Shown here: piece after piece, positions 33,509 through 42,568 of the stretch
Position numbering within the stretch: the first letter of the stretch is position 1
Layout: every line of letters starts with the position of its first letter
Assembly (NCBI RefSeq): GCF_041320705.1
Contig: NZ_JBGGTQ010000011.1
Span: 62,001 to 126,000, forward strand
Direction of reading: 5' to 3'
DNA: 64,000 bases
From: Kineococcus mangrovi
Lineage (GTDB): Bacteria > Actinomycetota > Actinomycetes > Actinomycetales > Kineococcaceae
Translations under genes and position numbers: made by a program
Notes under the pieces: generated by a model
Seen by the model: only the letters and a program-made list of their open reading frames with translations
Told to the model about the DNA's origin: nothing
Database searches by the model: none

Positions 33509-33558
33509 ACGGTACCGACGGGCGCCGCCGGGGCCCGCGCCGCCGCCGGCGCTACGGT
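33509..33558. promoter_or_regulatory. divergent pair of leaderless promoters (RDD and S9 peptidase)
   Basis: Minus strand: TACCGT (33514-33509), 7 nt before the GTG at 33501. Plus strand: TACGGT (33553-33558), 6 nt before the GTG at 33565. Only 63 bp separate the two start codons. Confidence 0.6.
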
Positions 33559-33564
33559 GGGCCG

Positions 33565-35523
33565 GTGGACTCCCACGGAGCGTGGACCTCGCCGGTGCGG
33601 GCCGCCGACGTCGCCGCCGCCGGCCTGCGGTTCTCCGGTGTCGCCGTCGAGGCCGACGGCGCCCTGTGGTGGGCCGAGGGGCGCCCCGACGAGGGTGGCC
33701 GCGTCGCGGTCCTGCGCCGCGGCCCGGAGGGCGAGATCGAGGAGTTCGCCCCCGACCTGGACGCGCGGACCCGCGCCCACGAGTACGGCGGGGGTTCCTG
33801 GCTGCCCGTCCCCGGCGGCGGGCTCGTCCTGGCCTCCGTCGCCGACCAGCGCTGGTTCCACGTCCCCGCTCCCGGTGCCGAACCCCGCGCCCTCGTGCCC
33901 GACGACGGGGTGCGCTACGCCGACCCGGTGCCCTGGGGCGGGGGAGTGCTCCTCGTCGCCGAGGACCACCGGGCGACCGGCCGCGGCGGGGCGTTGCGCC
34001 GCAGCCTCGTCCACGTCCGGCTCGACGGGGCCGGGGCCACCGCAGGACCCACCGAGCTGTTCACCGGCCCCGGGTTCCTCGCCGCCCCGCGCGTGTCCCC
34101 GGACGGCCGGCGGCTCGTCTGGACCGGCTGGGACCACCCCGACATGCCCTGGCAGCGGACGCTGCTGTGGACCGGGGAGCTGGCGGCCGGCCCGGACGGT
34201 CCGCGGCTGGGCGGGGCGCGCGTCCTCGCGGGTGCGGACACGCGCGAGTCCCTCGTCCACCCGGGGTTCGCCCCCGACGGGACCGTCCTCGTCGTGAGCG
34301 ACCGCAGCGGGTTCTGGAACCTCTGCGAGGTCGGCGCGGACGGGGCGCTGCGGGCGGTCCTGCCCGAGGACGCCGAGCAGGGTTTCCCGCCGTGGACGTT
34401 CGCCACCACCTCCTGGGCCGCGCTCGGGGACGACCCGGACGACGACCGGATCGCCCTGCTGCACGCGGCGTCCGGCGACGCGGGCGCGGTGGGCCACCGG
34501 CTCGACGTCGTGCACCGGCGCAGCGGCCGGCTCGACGTCCTGGACCTGCCGTTCACGGCGTACCTGCCCGCCGTGTCCGCGGCCGGCGGCTGGATCGGGG
34601 CGGTCGCCGCGTCCCCGGAGCTGTCGGCGCGGGTGGTCCGCGTCGCCGCCGCGGACGGGACCGTCCGCACCGCCCGGACGGCCGGACCGTCGCCGGACCC
34701 GGCGTACCTGCCGGTGCCGGAGTTCTGCACCGTCCCCGGCGAGCGCGGCCGGTCCGTGCACGCCTACCGGTACCCGCCGACGCACCCCGACCACCCGTGC
34801 GACGGCCCGGCCCCGCACGTCCTGTTCGTCCACGGCGGGCCGACGGCGCAGTCGCTGGCGGCGTACTCGCCGGAGGTCGCGTTCTTCACCTCCCGCGGCA
34901 TCGGCGTCGTCGATGTCCAGTACGGCGGGTCGACCGGCTACGGCCGCGCCTACCGGGAGGCCCTCGACGGGAACTGGGGGATCGTCGACGTCGAGGACTG
35001 CGCCGCGGTCGCGCGCCACCTCGTGGCGCAGGGCCTGGCCGCGCCAGGCGAGGTCGGGATCCGCGGGGGCAGCGCGGGGGGTTTCACCGTCCTCGCCGCC
35101 CTCACCGGGACCGACGCCTTCACCGCCGGGACCTCCTACTACGGCGTCGCGGACCTGCGCGCCCTGGCCGAGGACACCCACGACTTCGAGTCCCGCTACC
35201 TGGACTCCCTCGTCGGCCCGCTGCCCGCGGCCGCCGACGTGTACGCCGAGCGCGCGCCGCTGCACCACGTCGACGGGTTGAGCTGCCCCGTCCTGCTGCT
35301 GCAGGGCGCCGACGACCCCGTCGTCCCGCGCCGGCAGGCCGAGGCGTTCGCCGACGCCCTGCACCGCAAGGGGTTGCCGCACGCGCTCGTCGTGTTCCCC
35401 GGTGAGCAGCACGGGTTCCGGCGGGCCGAGAACATCGTCGCCAGCCTGGAGGCGGAACTGTCGTTCTACGGGCAGGTGTGGGGCTTCGACCCGCCGGGGG
35501 TGCCGCGGCTCAGCCTGCGCTGA
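33565..35523 (+). CDS. S9 family prolyl oligopeptidase-like peptidase
   Basis: Serine peptidase of 652 residues with no signal peptide. The N-terminal 390 residues form a beta-propeller-like region with repeated APRVSPDGRRLVWTGWDHP-type blades. The C-terminal alpha/beta hydrolase has HVLFVHGGPTAQS, DVQYGGSTGYG, the nucleophile elbow GGSAGGF, LLLQGADDPVVP (Asp) and GEQHGF (His). It resembles the dipeptidyl aminopeptidase/acylaminoacyl peptidase group and probably acts on peptides in the cytoplasm. The GTG at 33565 fits a leaderless message. It is divergent from the RDD gene. Confidence 0.94.
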   Translation: MDSHGAWTSPVRAADVAAAGLRFSGVAVEADGALWWAEGRPDEGGRVAVLRRGPEGEIEEFAPDLDARTRAHEYGGGSWLPVPGGGLVLASVADQRWFHVPAPGAEPRALVPDDGVRYADPVPWGGGVLLVAEDHRATGRGGALRRSLVHVRLDGAGATAGPTELFTGPGFLAAPRVSPDGRRLVWTGWDHPDMPWQRTLLWTGELAAGPDGPRLGGARVLAGADTRESLVHPGFAPDGTVLVVSDRSGFWNLCEVGADGALRAVLPEDAEQGFPPWTFATTSWAALGDDPDDDRIALLHAASGDAGAVGHRLDVVHRRSGRLDVLDLPFTAYLPAVSAAGGWIGAVAASPELSARVVRVAAADGTVRTARTAGPSPDPAYLPVPEFCTVPGERGRSVHAYRYPPTHPDHPCDGPAPHVLFVHGGPTAQSLAAYSPEVAFFTSRGIGVVDVQYGGSTGYGRAYREALDGNWGIVDVEDCAAVARHLVAQGLAAPGEVGIRGGSAGGFTVLAALTGTDAFTAGTSYYGVADLRALAEDTHDFESRYLDSLVGPLPAAADVYAERAPLHHVDGLSCPVLLLQGADDPVVPRRQAEAFADALHRKGLPHALVVFPGEQHGFRRAENIVASLEAELSFYGQVWGFDPPGVPRLSLR

Positions 35524-35622
35524 GCGGACCCGGGTGCGCCGGCGCCGGGTGACGAGCCACCTCGCGGGAAGCCCCCGCGCCCGTCCTGGGCCGGCCACGT
35601 GCCCGGACGTTAGCCTGCCGGG

Positions 35623-36621
35623 GTGGACGTCGACGCCTTCCGAGCGGTGCACGAGCACGAGTGGTCACGGTTGCGCCGGCTCGTCGCCCGCCGCCGCCTC
35701 GACGGCGCCGAGGCCGACGAGCTCGTCGTCCTCTACCAGCGCACCGCGACCCACCTGTCGGCGTTGCGGTCGGCGCAGTCCGAACCGGTGCTGCTCGACG
35801 AGCTGTCGACGCTGCTCGTCCGCGCCCGGGCCCGGCTCACCGGTTCCCGGTACACCGCCTGGCGCCAGCTCGCGCACTACGCGACGCGCGGGTTGCCCGC
35901 CGCGCTGTGGCGGTTGCGGTGGTGGACGACGGGGGCGTTCGCCTTCACGACGGTCGTCGCCGTCGCCGCGGGGGTGTGGGTCGCGGGGGACCCGGCGGTC
36001 CAGGCGAGCCTGTTCGGGTCGGACGAGAACATCCGCCAGCTCGTCCAGAACGACTTCGAGAACTACTACAGCGAGTACTCCAGCACCGCGTTCGCCGGCC
36101 GGGTCTGGACGAACAACGCGTGGGTCGCGGCGACGTGCATCGCGCTCGGGGTCACCGGTCTCCCCGTCCTGGCCGCGCTGGCGTACAACGCCGTGAACGT
36201 GGGCCTGCAGGGCGGGTTGCTCATCGAGAACGGGCGCGGGGAGGTGTTCTTCGGCCTCATCCTGCCGCACGGGATCCTGGAGCTGACGGCCGTGTTCGTC
36301 GCGGCGGGAGCCGGGTTGCGGTTGTTCTGGGCGTGGGTGGCGCCCGGCCCGCGCAGCCGGTCCGGTTCGCTCGCGACGCAGGGGCGGGCGATGTTCGGCG
36401 TGGCCCTCGGGCTCGTCGTCGTGCTGTTCGTCTCCGGGGTCATCGAGGGTTTCGTGACGCCCTCGGGTCTGCCGACGTGGGCGCGCATCGGCATCGGGGT
36501 GCTGGCCGAGGTCGTCTTCTGGACGTACTGCCTGGCCCTGGGCCGGCCCGCCGCCCGCGCGGGGGAGACGGGCGACCTCGAGGAGCGCTACGCGGGCGAC
36601 TCCCTGCCGACGGCGGGCTGA
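35623..36621 (+). CDS. stage II sporulation protein M-like membrane protein
   Basis: SpoIIM/DUF95 family protein of 332 residues. The N-terminal cytoplasmic domain (about 1-100; RLVARRRLDGAEADELV) precedes several membrane helices. Conserved segments are WTNNAWVAATCIALGVTG and LPHGILELTAVFVAAGAG. In actinobacteria that do not sporulate such proteins accompany RDD, DUF58 and MoxR genes and probably serve envelope functions. The GTG at 35623 has TAGCCT 6 nt upstream, so a leaderless message. Its 3' end overlaps the convergent AAA gene by 34 bp. Confidence 0.9.
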   Translation: MDVDAFRAVHEHEWSRLRRLVARRRLDGAEADELVVLYQRTATHLSALRSAQSEPVLLDELSTLLVRARARLTGSRYTAWRQLAHYATRGLPAALWRLRWWTTGAFAFTTVVAVAAGVWVAGDPAVQASLFGSDENIRQLVQNDFENYYSEYSSTAFAGRVWTNNAWVAATCIALGVTGLPVLAALAYNAVNVGLQGGLLIENGRGEVFFGLILPHGILELTAVFVAAGAGLRLFWAWVAPGPRSRSGSLATQGRAMFGVALGLVVVLFVSGVIEGFVTPSGLPTWARIGIGVLAEVVFWTYCLALGRPAARAGETGDLEERYAGDSLPTAG

Positions 36622-38003
36622 GCGGCCGCCGACGACGCGCTGCCCAGCAGGCTGCGCGTCAGTTCCTCGGCGTCGGACAGCAGTTCCCCGAGCGCGGACC
36701 GGACGTCGTCGTCGGTGACGTCGTGCCCGGCCTCGGCTCCCACGAGCACGGCCCGGCGCAGGAGCTCGCGCGCGAAGCTCGCCGTCACGCCCCCGGTGCG
36801 GTCGGCGGCCTCCTCCAGCACCTCGGCGGAGACCGGCAGTCCCCGCGCGTAGAGCCGGAACAGCGCGCTGCGGGCCGCCCGGTCCGGCAGCGGCACCTGG
36901 ACCGCGAGGTCGACCCGGCCCGGGCGCTGCGCCAGCGCGCGTTCCAGCAGGTCGGCGCGGTTCGTCGTCAGCAGGAACGCGACGTCGGCGTCGCCGTCGA
37001 GACCGTCCATGGCGTCCAGGAGCTGGAACAGCAGCGGCCGCTGCCCGGGGTCGAACCCGCGGTCCTCGGCGACGAGGTCGCAGTCCTCCAGCACGACGAT
37101 CGCGGGCTGCATCGCGCGGGCCAGGTGCGCGGCCGTCGTGACGTGGGCCAGGGCCTCCCCGGCGAGCAGGACGACGGTGCTGCCCTCGGCGCGCGCCACG
37201 AGGTGGCGGACCGTGAGGGTCTTGCCCGTGCCCGGCGGCCCGTAGAGCAGCACCCCGCGTTTCAGGTGCTGACCGGCCCCGGACAGCCGCGCCGCGTGGG
37301 CGCCGACGCCGACGACGTGCCGGGCGATGCGGTCCAGCGCCCCCGGCGGCAGCACGACGTCCTGCGCCGCGACCTGCGGCCGGTGCAGGAACGTGATGCC
37401 CGCGTTGTGCGGTTCGTAGGGCGAACCGGAGAACGACAGGACCTGCCCGCGCAGCACGCTGCGCTCGAGCATGAGCCGGCGCACCTCGGTGATGAACGCG
37501 GCGACGACGGCCTCGTCGGGGCAGACGACCTCGATGCTGCTGGACTGCCCGAACTGCCGCTGCGCCGCCCGCTGCAGCAGGGCGACGGGCGTGCCCTCGA
37601 AGTGCAGCATCCGCACCCCGAAACCCACGGCGCGCCGGCTCGTGTCCGGTCCCGTCGGCAGGTTCACGCGGTCGACGGCGCCGAGCCCGAACCGCGCCCA
37701 CGGTCCGCCCAGCAGGTCCGAGAACGAGTGGTGGGCGCGCTGGTCGCCGCCGCCGACGCCGACGACCCGTTCCCCGCCGCCGCGTTCGGCCAGCAGCGTC
37801 AGCGCGATGTCGAGGTCGACGAACTGGTGCTCGGGGACCTCCTCGCGCACGACGGGCAGGTCCCCGACGGCGACGCCGAGGTGCTCGCCGACGACGTCCC
37901 CGACCTGGGGTCCGCCCCGCCCCGCCTCGGTCAGCGGGGAGTGGACCACGTCCTCCAGGTAGCGGCGCACCAGCCGGGCCAGGTCGATCGTCTCCTCGTC
38001 CAC
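36588..38003 (-). CDS. AAA+ ATPase of unknown function
   Basis: Protein of 471 residues. The N-terminal 220 residues are not recognised. The AAA domain (about 225-400) has Walker A GVLLYGPPGTGKT, Walker B IVVLEDCDLV, sensor FLLTTNRADLLE and arginine-finger region AQRPGRVDLAVQVPLP. It resembles FtsH/Cdc48-type ATPases but has no protease domain. The GTG at 38003 has CATGAT (38015-38010) 6 nt upstream, inside the stop region of the serine hydrolase gene, so it can be transcribed independently. Substrate unknown. Confidence 0.85.
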   Translation of the reverse strand: MDEETIDLARLVRRYLEDVVHSPLTEAGRGGPQVGDVVGEHLGVAVGDLPVVREEVPEHQFVDLDIALTLLAERGGGERVVGVGGGDQRAHHSFSDLLGGPWARFGLGAVDRVNLPTGPDTSRRAVGFGVRMLHFEGTPVALLQRAAQRQFGQSSSIEVVCPDEAVVAAFITEVRRLMLERSVLRGQVLSFSGSPYEPHNAGITFLHRPQVAAQDVVLPPGALDRIARHVVGVGAHAARLSGAGQHLKRGVLLYGPPGTGKTLTVRHLVARAEGSTVVLLAGEALAHVTTAAHLARAMQPAIVVLEDCDLVAEDRGFDPGQRPLLFQLLDAMDGLDGDADVAFLLTTNRADLLERALAQRPGRVDLAVQVPLPDRAARSALFRLYARGLPVSAEVLEEAADRTGGVTASFARELLRRAVLVGAEAGHDVTDDDVRSALGELLSDAEELTRSLLGSASSAAAQPAVGRESPA

Positions 38004-38010
38004 CCCGCGA

Positions 38011-38946
38011 TCATGGCGGTGGCACCAGCCGCAGCGCCAGGGACTTGCGGAACGGCGCGAGGTCGACGAGCGCGCGGTCGGGGTGGACGCGGTTCGTCAG
38101 CAGGACCAGGCACGTCCCGGCCCCCGGGTCCAGCAGCAGCGACGTCCCGGTGAACCCCGTGTGCCCGCGCTGGGTCGGGGCGGCCATCCACGTCGGGTCG
38201 CCCGTCCGCAACCCCTCGCCGACCTCCAGCGTGCCCGCCAGCAGCGCGCGGCCCAGGGCCAGGACGTCCTCGGCCGTGCCGAACAACCCGGCGTTGCCCG
38301 CCGGCCGGGCCAGGGACCGGGCGAACTCGTCGTGCACGACCCCGCGCGGCGTCCCGGCCTCCGTGGCGAGCACGGGCCCCGCGGCGGGCCGGTCGGCGAG
38401 CCCCCAGTCCAGCCCCGGGGTCCCGAGCGGGCCGCTGACGAAGTCCTCGACGAGGGAGTCCAGCCCCTGCCCCGTCGCCTCCTCCAGCAGGTGCCCGAGG
38501 GTGACGAACCCCACGCAGGAGTAGCGGAAGACCCGCCCCGGCGCCGACGCCAGGGGGGTGTCCAGGGCGCGCTGCAACCGCTGCGCCGGGCGCAGGTCGG
38601 TGCGGCGCCAGACGTCGGACTGCGCGGGCAGCCCCGAGGTGTGCGCCACGAGCTGGCGCGGGGTGAACCCCCGCTCGGTGGGCCGGTCGAGGTCGACCGC
38701 GCCGACGTCGGCGAGGGCGTGGGCGACGGCGGCCACGGCCACCTTCGTCAGCGACGCGAGGTCGGCGCGGGTCCGGGCCTGCACGGGGGTGTCGTCGTCC
38801 CGCGCGAGGGTTCCCGCGACCGCCCGGTGGACGCGTCCGGTGGCGTCGGCGAAGGCGGCGGTGGCACCCGTGAACGACCGGCGGCGCACACCGTCGGCCA
38901 GCGCGTCGCGCAGGACGTCGCCGGGGGAGGGGTCCGGGCCGGGCAC
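38011..38946 (-). CDS. serine beta-lactamase-like hydrolase
   Basis: Class C/esterase-type serine hydrolase of 311 residues with no signal peptide. The nucleophile motif SLTK (in DLASLTKVAV), Tyr motif YSC (in FRYSCVGF) and the late HTG (in RGHTGFTG) are present. It is probably an esterase or D-aminopeptidase-like enzyme rather than a resistance enzyme, since it is cytoplasmic. The start at GTG 38946 is set by TAGCGT (38959-38954) 7 nt upstream; a GTG three codons earlier exists. It lies 8 bp before the AAA gene and 49 bp after the ABC transporter pair on the same strand. Confidence 0.88.
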   Translation of the reverse strand: MPGPDPSPGDVLRDALADGVRRRSFTGATAAFADATGRVHRAVAGTLARDDDTPVQARTRADLASLTKVAVAAVAHALADVGAVDLDRPTERGFTPRQLVAHTSGLPAQSDVWRRTDLRPAQRLQRALDTPLASAPGRVFRYSCVGFVTLGHLLEEATGQGLDSLVEDFVSGPLGTPGLDWGLADRPAAGPVLATEAGTPRGVVHDEFARSLARPAGNAGLFGTAEDVLALGRALLAGTLEVGEGLRTGDPTWMAAPTQRGHTGFTGTSLLLDPGAGTCLVLLTNRVHPDRALVDLAPFRKSLALRLVPPP

Positions 38947-38995
38947 GGGGCGCACGCTACGCCGCCCCGCACCGCCCACCCGCGGACCGGGCGGC

Positions 38996-40798
38996 TCAGG
39001 TGGGCAGCGCCGACCGCGACCACGTCTCCCACAGGCGCGCGTACCGACCGCCGAGGGCGAGCAGCTCGTCGTGGGTGCCGAGCTCCTCGACCCGTCCCGC
39101 GGCGACGACGACGATCCGGTCGCAGACGGCGGCCTGGCTGAGCCGGTGCGCGACGACCAGGGCGGTGCGCCCGCGCACGACCGCGACGGCCGCCTGCTCC
39201 AGGTCCCGGGCCCCGGCGCTGCCGGCCTCGGCGGTCGCCTCGTCGAGGACGACGACGGGCGGGTCGCGCAGCACGAGCCGGGCCAGGGCCAGCTGCTGGG
39301 CCCGGGCGGGTGGCAGCGGCAGCTCACCGGGCCCGACGCGGGTGTCCAGGCCGCCCGGCAGCGCGGCCACCCAGTCCTGCGCGCCGACGACCGCGAGCGC
39401 CGCGTGCACCTGCGCGTCGCCGGCGCCGGGACGGGCCAGGGTGAGGTCCTCGCGCAGGGTGCCGGTGAAGACGTGGGACTCCTGGGCGATGACCCCGATG
39501 CGCTCGCGGACGGCCTCGGCGTCGAGGTCGGTGAGGTCGGCCGAACCCCGCGGCCCGGTCAGCGTCACGGTGCCGGCCGTGGCGGGGAACACCCCGGCGA
39601 CGAGCGCGGCGAGCGTGGTCTTGCCCGCGCCGCTCTCGCCGACGACGGCGAGGGAGGTCCCGGCGGGCACGTCGAGGTCGACGTCGCGCAGGACGGGCAC
39701 GGCCCCGGGACGTTCGTCGTAGACGTGCCGCAGCCCCCGGACGACCAGCCCGACCCGCTCGCGGGGGGCGCGGGCCAGCACCGCCGGGTCCGCGGGCGGG
39801 TCGGCGGGCAGGTCGACGACGCCCACGAGCCGGTTGAGGGCGGCGGCCGCCCGGGAGACCTCGTCGAAGGACAGCAGCAGCGTGCCCAGCGGGCCGAACA
39901 ACCGGTGGAACAGCAGTGCCGCGGCGGTGACGGCCCCGACGGTGACGACGTCGCCGCGCACGAGCCAGAACCCCGTGAGCAGCAGCGCGGACAACCCGAC
40001 CGCCTCGGCGCCGTTCATCGACATGGAGAACCGCGCGAACGTGCGCAGGGCCGCGCGGGAGGCCCCGACCGTGCGCTGGGAGGCGACCGCCACCCGGTCG
40101 CCCTGCAGGTCGGCCATCCCGTACGCGTGGACGGTGGGGGCGCCGTGCAGGGACTGCAGGACGACCTGCGAGCGCGCCGCCGCCACCGAGCGCTCGGCGG
40201 CGTAGAGGGGCCCGGCCTTCGGCAGGTACCAGCGCAGGCTGCCGGCGTAGACGGGGAAGACGACGCAGAAGGCCAGCGCGAGGCGCCAGTCCAGGGACAG
40301 GAACCCGACGGCGGACAGCAGGACGGTGACGAGGGCGGTCAGGACGTTCGCGCCGAGCTGCACCGAGGCGGTGAACAGCTCCACGTCCTCGGTGACGCGG
40401 GAGGCCACGTCGCCGGCCCCGGCCCGTTCCAGGACGCGCGGGCTCATCCGCAGCGAGCGGTCCACGACGCGTTCGCGCAGGTCGGCGGCGACGGCCGCGC
40501 CGAGGCGTTCGGCGTCGCGGCGGGCCAGGGCCGTCGTGAGGGCGGTCAGCAGCGCCACGACGGACAGCTGCGCGACGAGCGGGGTCAGCGACTGCCCGGC
40601 CCGGACGACGTCGACGGCCCGGCCCAGCAGCAGGGGCAGCGCGACGGTCCCGGCGCTGGAGAGCAGGGTCGTCGTCAGGGCGCGGACGAGGTCGGCCCGG
40701 TGGGCGGCGGCCGTCCGCCACAGCACGGCCGCCGAGCGCCGGCCCGGGGCGACGGGCAGCGCCACGGGTCCCGCCACGGACCCCGTCGTCGCGCTCAC
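38996..40798 (-). CDS. ABC exporter half, Walker A intact, signature degenerate
   Basis: Fused permease/ATPase of 600 residues. Six transmembrane helices lie in about 25-320. The nucleotide domain has Walker A VVGESGAGKTT, Q loop VIAQESHVFTG, Walker B VVVLDEAT with the catalytic Glu, and H loop VVAHRLS. The ABC signature LSGGQ is replaced by LPPAR. The partner at 40795-42354 has the reverse defects. The GTG at 40798 overlaps the partner's stop (GTGA), so the two form a heterodimer with one working ATP site. Substrate unknown; an iron-box-like site upstream of the pair hints at iron or siderophore traffic. Confidence 0.9.
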   Translation of the reverse strand: MSATTGSVAGPVALPVAPGRRSAAVLWRTAAAHRADLVRALTTTLLSSAGTVALPLLLGRAVDVVRAGQSLTPLVAQLSVVALLTALTTALARRDAERLGAAVAADLRERVVDRSLRMSPRVLERAGAGDVASRVTEDVELFTASVQLGANVLTALVTVLLSAVGFLSLDWRLALAFCVVFPVYAGSLRWYLPKAGPLYAAERSVAAARSQVVLQSLHGAPTVHAYGMADLQGDRVAVASQRTVGASRAALRTFARFSMSMNGAEAVGLSALLLTGFWLVRGDVVTVGAVTAAALLFHRLFGPLGTLLLSFDEVSRAAAALNRLVGVVDLPADPPADPAVLARAPRERVGLVVRGLRHVYDERPGAVPVLRDVDLDVPAGTSLAVVGESGAGKTTLAALVAGVFPATAGTVTLTGPRGSADLTDLDAEAVRERIGVIAQESHVFTGTLREDLTLARPGAGDAQVHAALAVVGAQDWVAALPGGLDTRVGPGELPLPPARAQQLALARLVLRDPPVVVLDEATAEAGSAGARDLEQAAVAVVRGRTALVVAHRLSQAAVCDRIVVVAAGRVEELGTHDELLALGGRYARLWETWSRSALPT

Positions 40799-42354
40799 CG
40801 CGTCACCGCCGCGGCGTAGTCGGGGTCCTCGAGGAGGTCGTGGTGGGTCCCGGTGGCGTGCCGGCCGCCGGCGGTCAGCAGCACGACGCGGTCGCAGCGC
40901 GAGAGCAGCAGCGGGGAGGACGTCACGAGGACGGTCGTCCCCGCCCCGGCCCGCAGGCCCCGCACGCCCGCCGCGACGCGGTCCTCGGTGACGGCGTCCA
41001 GGGCCGTCGTGGGGTCGCGCAGGACGAGCAGCTCGCGGTCGGCGGCCAGGGCCCGGGCCAGGCCGATGCGCTGGCGCTGCCCGCCGGAGACGTTCGTCCC
41101 GCCGTCGTGCAGCGCCAGGTCGAGGTCGGCCGGTGCGGCCGCCGCCTCCAGGGCCGCGGTCAGCGGGACCCCGCGGCCGGCCGGCACCGGGCCGGAGGCG
41201 AGGGCGTCGGCGACGGTCCGGCCGAGCAGGACGGTGTGCGCGGGTTCGACGAGCGCCCCGGGGACGGCGGCGAAGGCGGCCGTGACGGCGTCGGCGGTGG
41301 CGGTGTCGGTCGTCACGACGCCGAGGACCTCCCCGGCGACGGTCGGGACGGGCACGGGGACGGGCGGGGCCGGGGAGTCGTCCGGCGGCCGGCGCGGGCC
41401 GCCGGGGCGCAGCAGCTCGGCGACGCGGCGGGCTCCGGCCCGGGACACGGCGAGCTGCTGGACGCAGAAGCTGATGTTGCGCACCGGGTCGGCGAGGAAG
41501 CTCGCCATCCCGACGACGGTGACGAACTCCCCGACGTCGAGCCGTCCGCGGGCCACGAAGGTGCCCGCGACGGCGGCCGTGGCGACGAGGACGGCGCCCG
41601 TGGCCAGGGTGCTGACCCCGACGACGACGGACGTCGCCCCGGCCGCCCCGACGGCCGCCCGGCGAGACAGGGAGCTGGCGTGGTGGTAGCGGCGCACGGC
41701 CTCCGGGACGCCGCCGAACCCGCGCAGGGGCCGCAGCCCGGCGAGCAGGTCGGCCGCGACGGCGGCGGCCAGCCCGGCCGTGCGCTGCCGGTCGTGCACC
41801 CGCGCCTCCAGGCGCGGGGTGAGGGCCTGCAGCCCCAGGACCAGCAGCGGCACCGCGACGAGCAGCCCGAGCCCGAGGGCCACGTCGATGCGCAGCAGGA
41901 CGACGGCGGCGACGAGCAGGCCGAAGCAGCCCGAGGCGAGGAAGCTGACGAGGCCGAGGGCCTCGGCGGTGTGCCGGGTGTCCGAGGTCGCCACGGACAG
42001 GGCGTCCCCGACCTGCCGGTCGCGCAGGACGGCCGGATCGCGCAGGACGGCGCGGACGACGGCGGTCCGCAGGTGGTGGGCCTCGTCGAACTGGGCGCGG
42101 TCGATCACCCAGAACGCGAACGTGCCCGCCGAGCTGAGGACGGCGAAGAGCACGAGCACCCCGGCCACGGACAGCGCGATCGCGCCGACGTCACCGGTGG
42201 CGACGGCGCGGGCGACGGCCAGGCCGATCGCGACGGGGACGAGGGCTTCGCACGTCTGGTGGACCATCGAGGACCCGCAACCGACGGCGACCGCCCGACG
42301 GTGCCGGCGCAGCACGTCGAGGACGGGACGGGAGGACATCGGGACGGGCTCCAT
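40795..42354 (-). CDS. ABC exporter half, Walker A lost, signature intact
   Basis: Fused permease/ATPase of 519 residues, first gene of the pair. Six helices lie in about 20-300. The nucleotide domain is short: the Walker A position reads VTTDTATADAV with no Gly-Lys, the catalytic Glu after Walker B is missing (VLRDPTTALD), and the H-loop His is replaced (VTSSPLLL). The signature NVSGGQRQRIGLARAL is perfect. Such a half supplies only the signature to the shared ATP site. The start is ATG at 42354; a second ATG five codons later is possible. Upstream lies a DtxR/IdeR-like box at 42376-42394. Confidence 0.88.
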   Translation of the reverse strand: MEPVPMSSRPVLDVLRRHRRAVAVGCGSSMVHQTCEALVPVAIGLAVARAVATGDVGAIALSVAGVLVLFAVLSSAGTFAFWVIDRAQFDEAHHLRTAVVRAVLRDPAVLRDRQVGDALSVATSDTRHTAEALGLVSFLASGCFGLLVAAVVLLRIDVALGLGLLVAVPLLVLGLQALTPRLEARVHDRQRTAGLAAAVAADLLAGLRPLRGFGGVPEAVRRYHHASSLSRRAAVGAAGATSVVVGVSTLATGAVLVATAAVAGTFVARGRLDVGEFVTVVGMASFLADPVRNISFCVQQLAVSRAGARRVAELLRPGGPRRPPDDSPAPPVPVPVPTVAGEVLGVVTTDTATADAVTAAFAAVPGALVEPAHTVLLGRTVADALASGPVPAGRGVPLTAALEAAAAPADLDLALHDGGTNVSGGQRQRIGLARALAADRELLVLRDPTTALDAVTEDRVAAGVRGLRAGAGTTVLVTSSPLLLSRCDRVVLLTAGGRHATGTHHDLLEDPDYAAAVTR

Positions 42355-42375
42355 CGGGCTCGGTGCGGTGGGGTG

Positions 42376-42394
42376 TGAGGGTGACCTTACCTGC
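42376..42394 (-). promoter_or_regulatory. possible iron box (DtxR/IdeR/DmdR-like)
   Basis: The minus strand reads GCAGGTAAGGTCACCCTCA, 22 bp before the ABC gene start. By eye it matches 13 of 19 positions of the IdeR consensus TWAGGTWAGSCTWACCTWA, with the left half AGGTAAG perfect; with one base less in the centre it also resembles the Streptomyces iron box. The rest of the 214-bp gap up to 42569 holds no other clear signal except the ribosome binding site AGGAGGA of the next gene. Confidence 0.4.
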
Positions 42395-42568
42395 TCAGCC
42401 GGGTCGGGGTCCGCCCGCCGGGGGCGCGGTGTTGGGCCGGAAGCGGTAACCCCGCGGGCGACGCTTCACCGCGCCGGGGCCGGGGCCGATGGTGCAGTGG
42501 CGGGGGCGGACGCCCCCGTCCGGATCTCACCGCAGACCGCACACCGGACCGCACACCAGGAGGACCCC

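Noticed and set aside
31777-33564. Upstream extension of the S9 peptidase frame
   Set aside because: The sequence before 33565 is Arg/Pro-rich shadow of glgX and the RDD gene; the real start has a -10 element 6 nt upstream.
38011-38946. Antibiotic-resistance beta-lactamase
   Set aside because: SxxK is present, but there is no signal peptide, and the Tyr motif is YSC rather than the YxN/YSN of resistance enzymes; an intracellular esterase-like role fits better.
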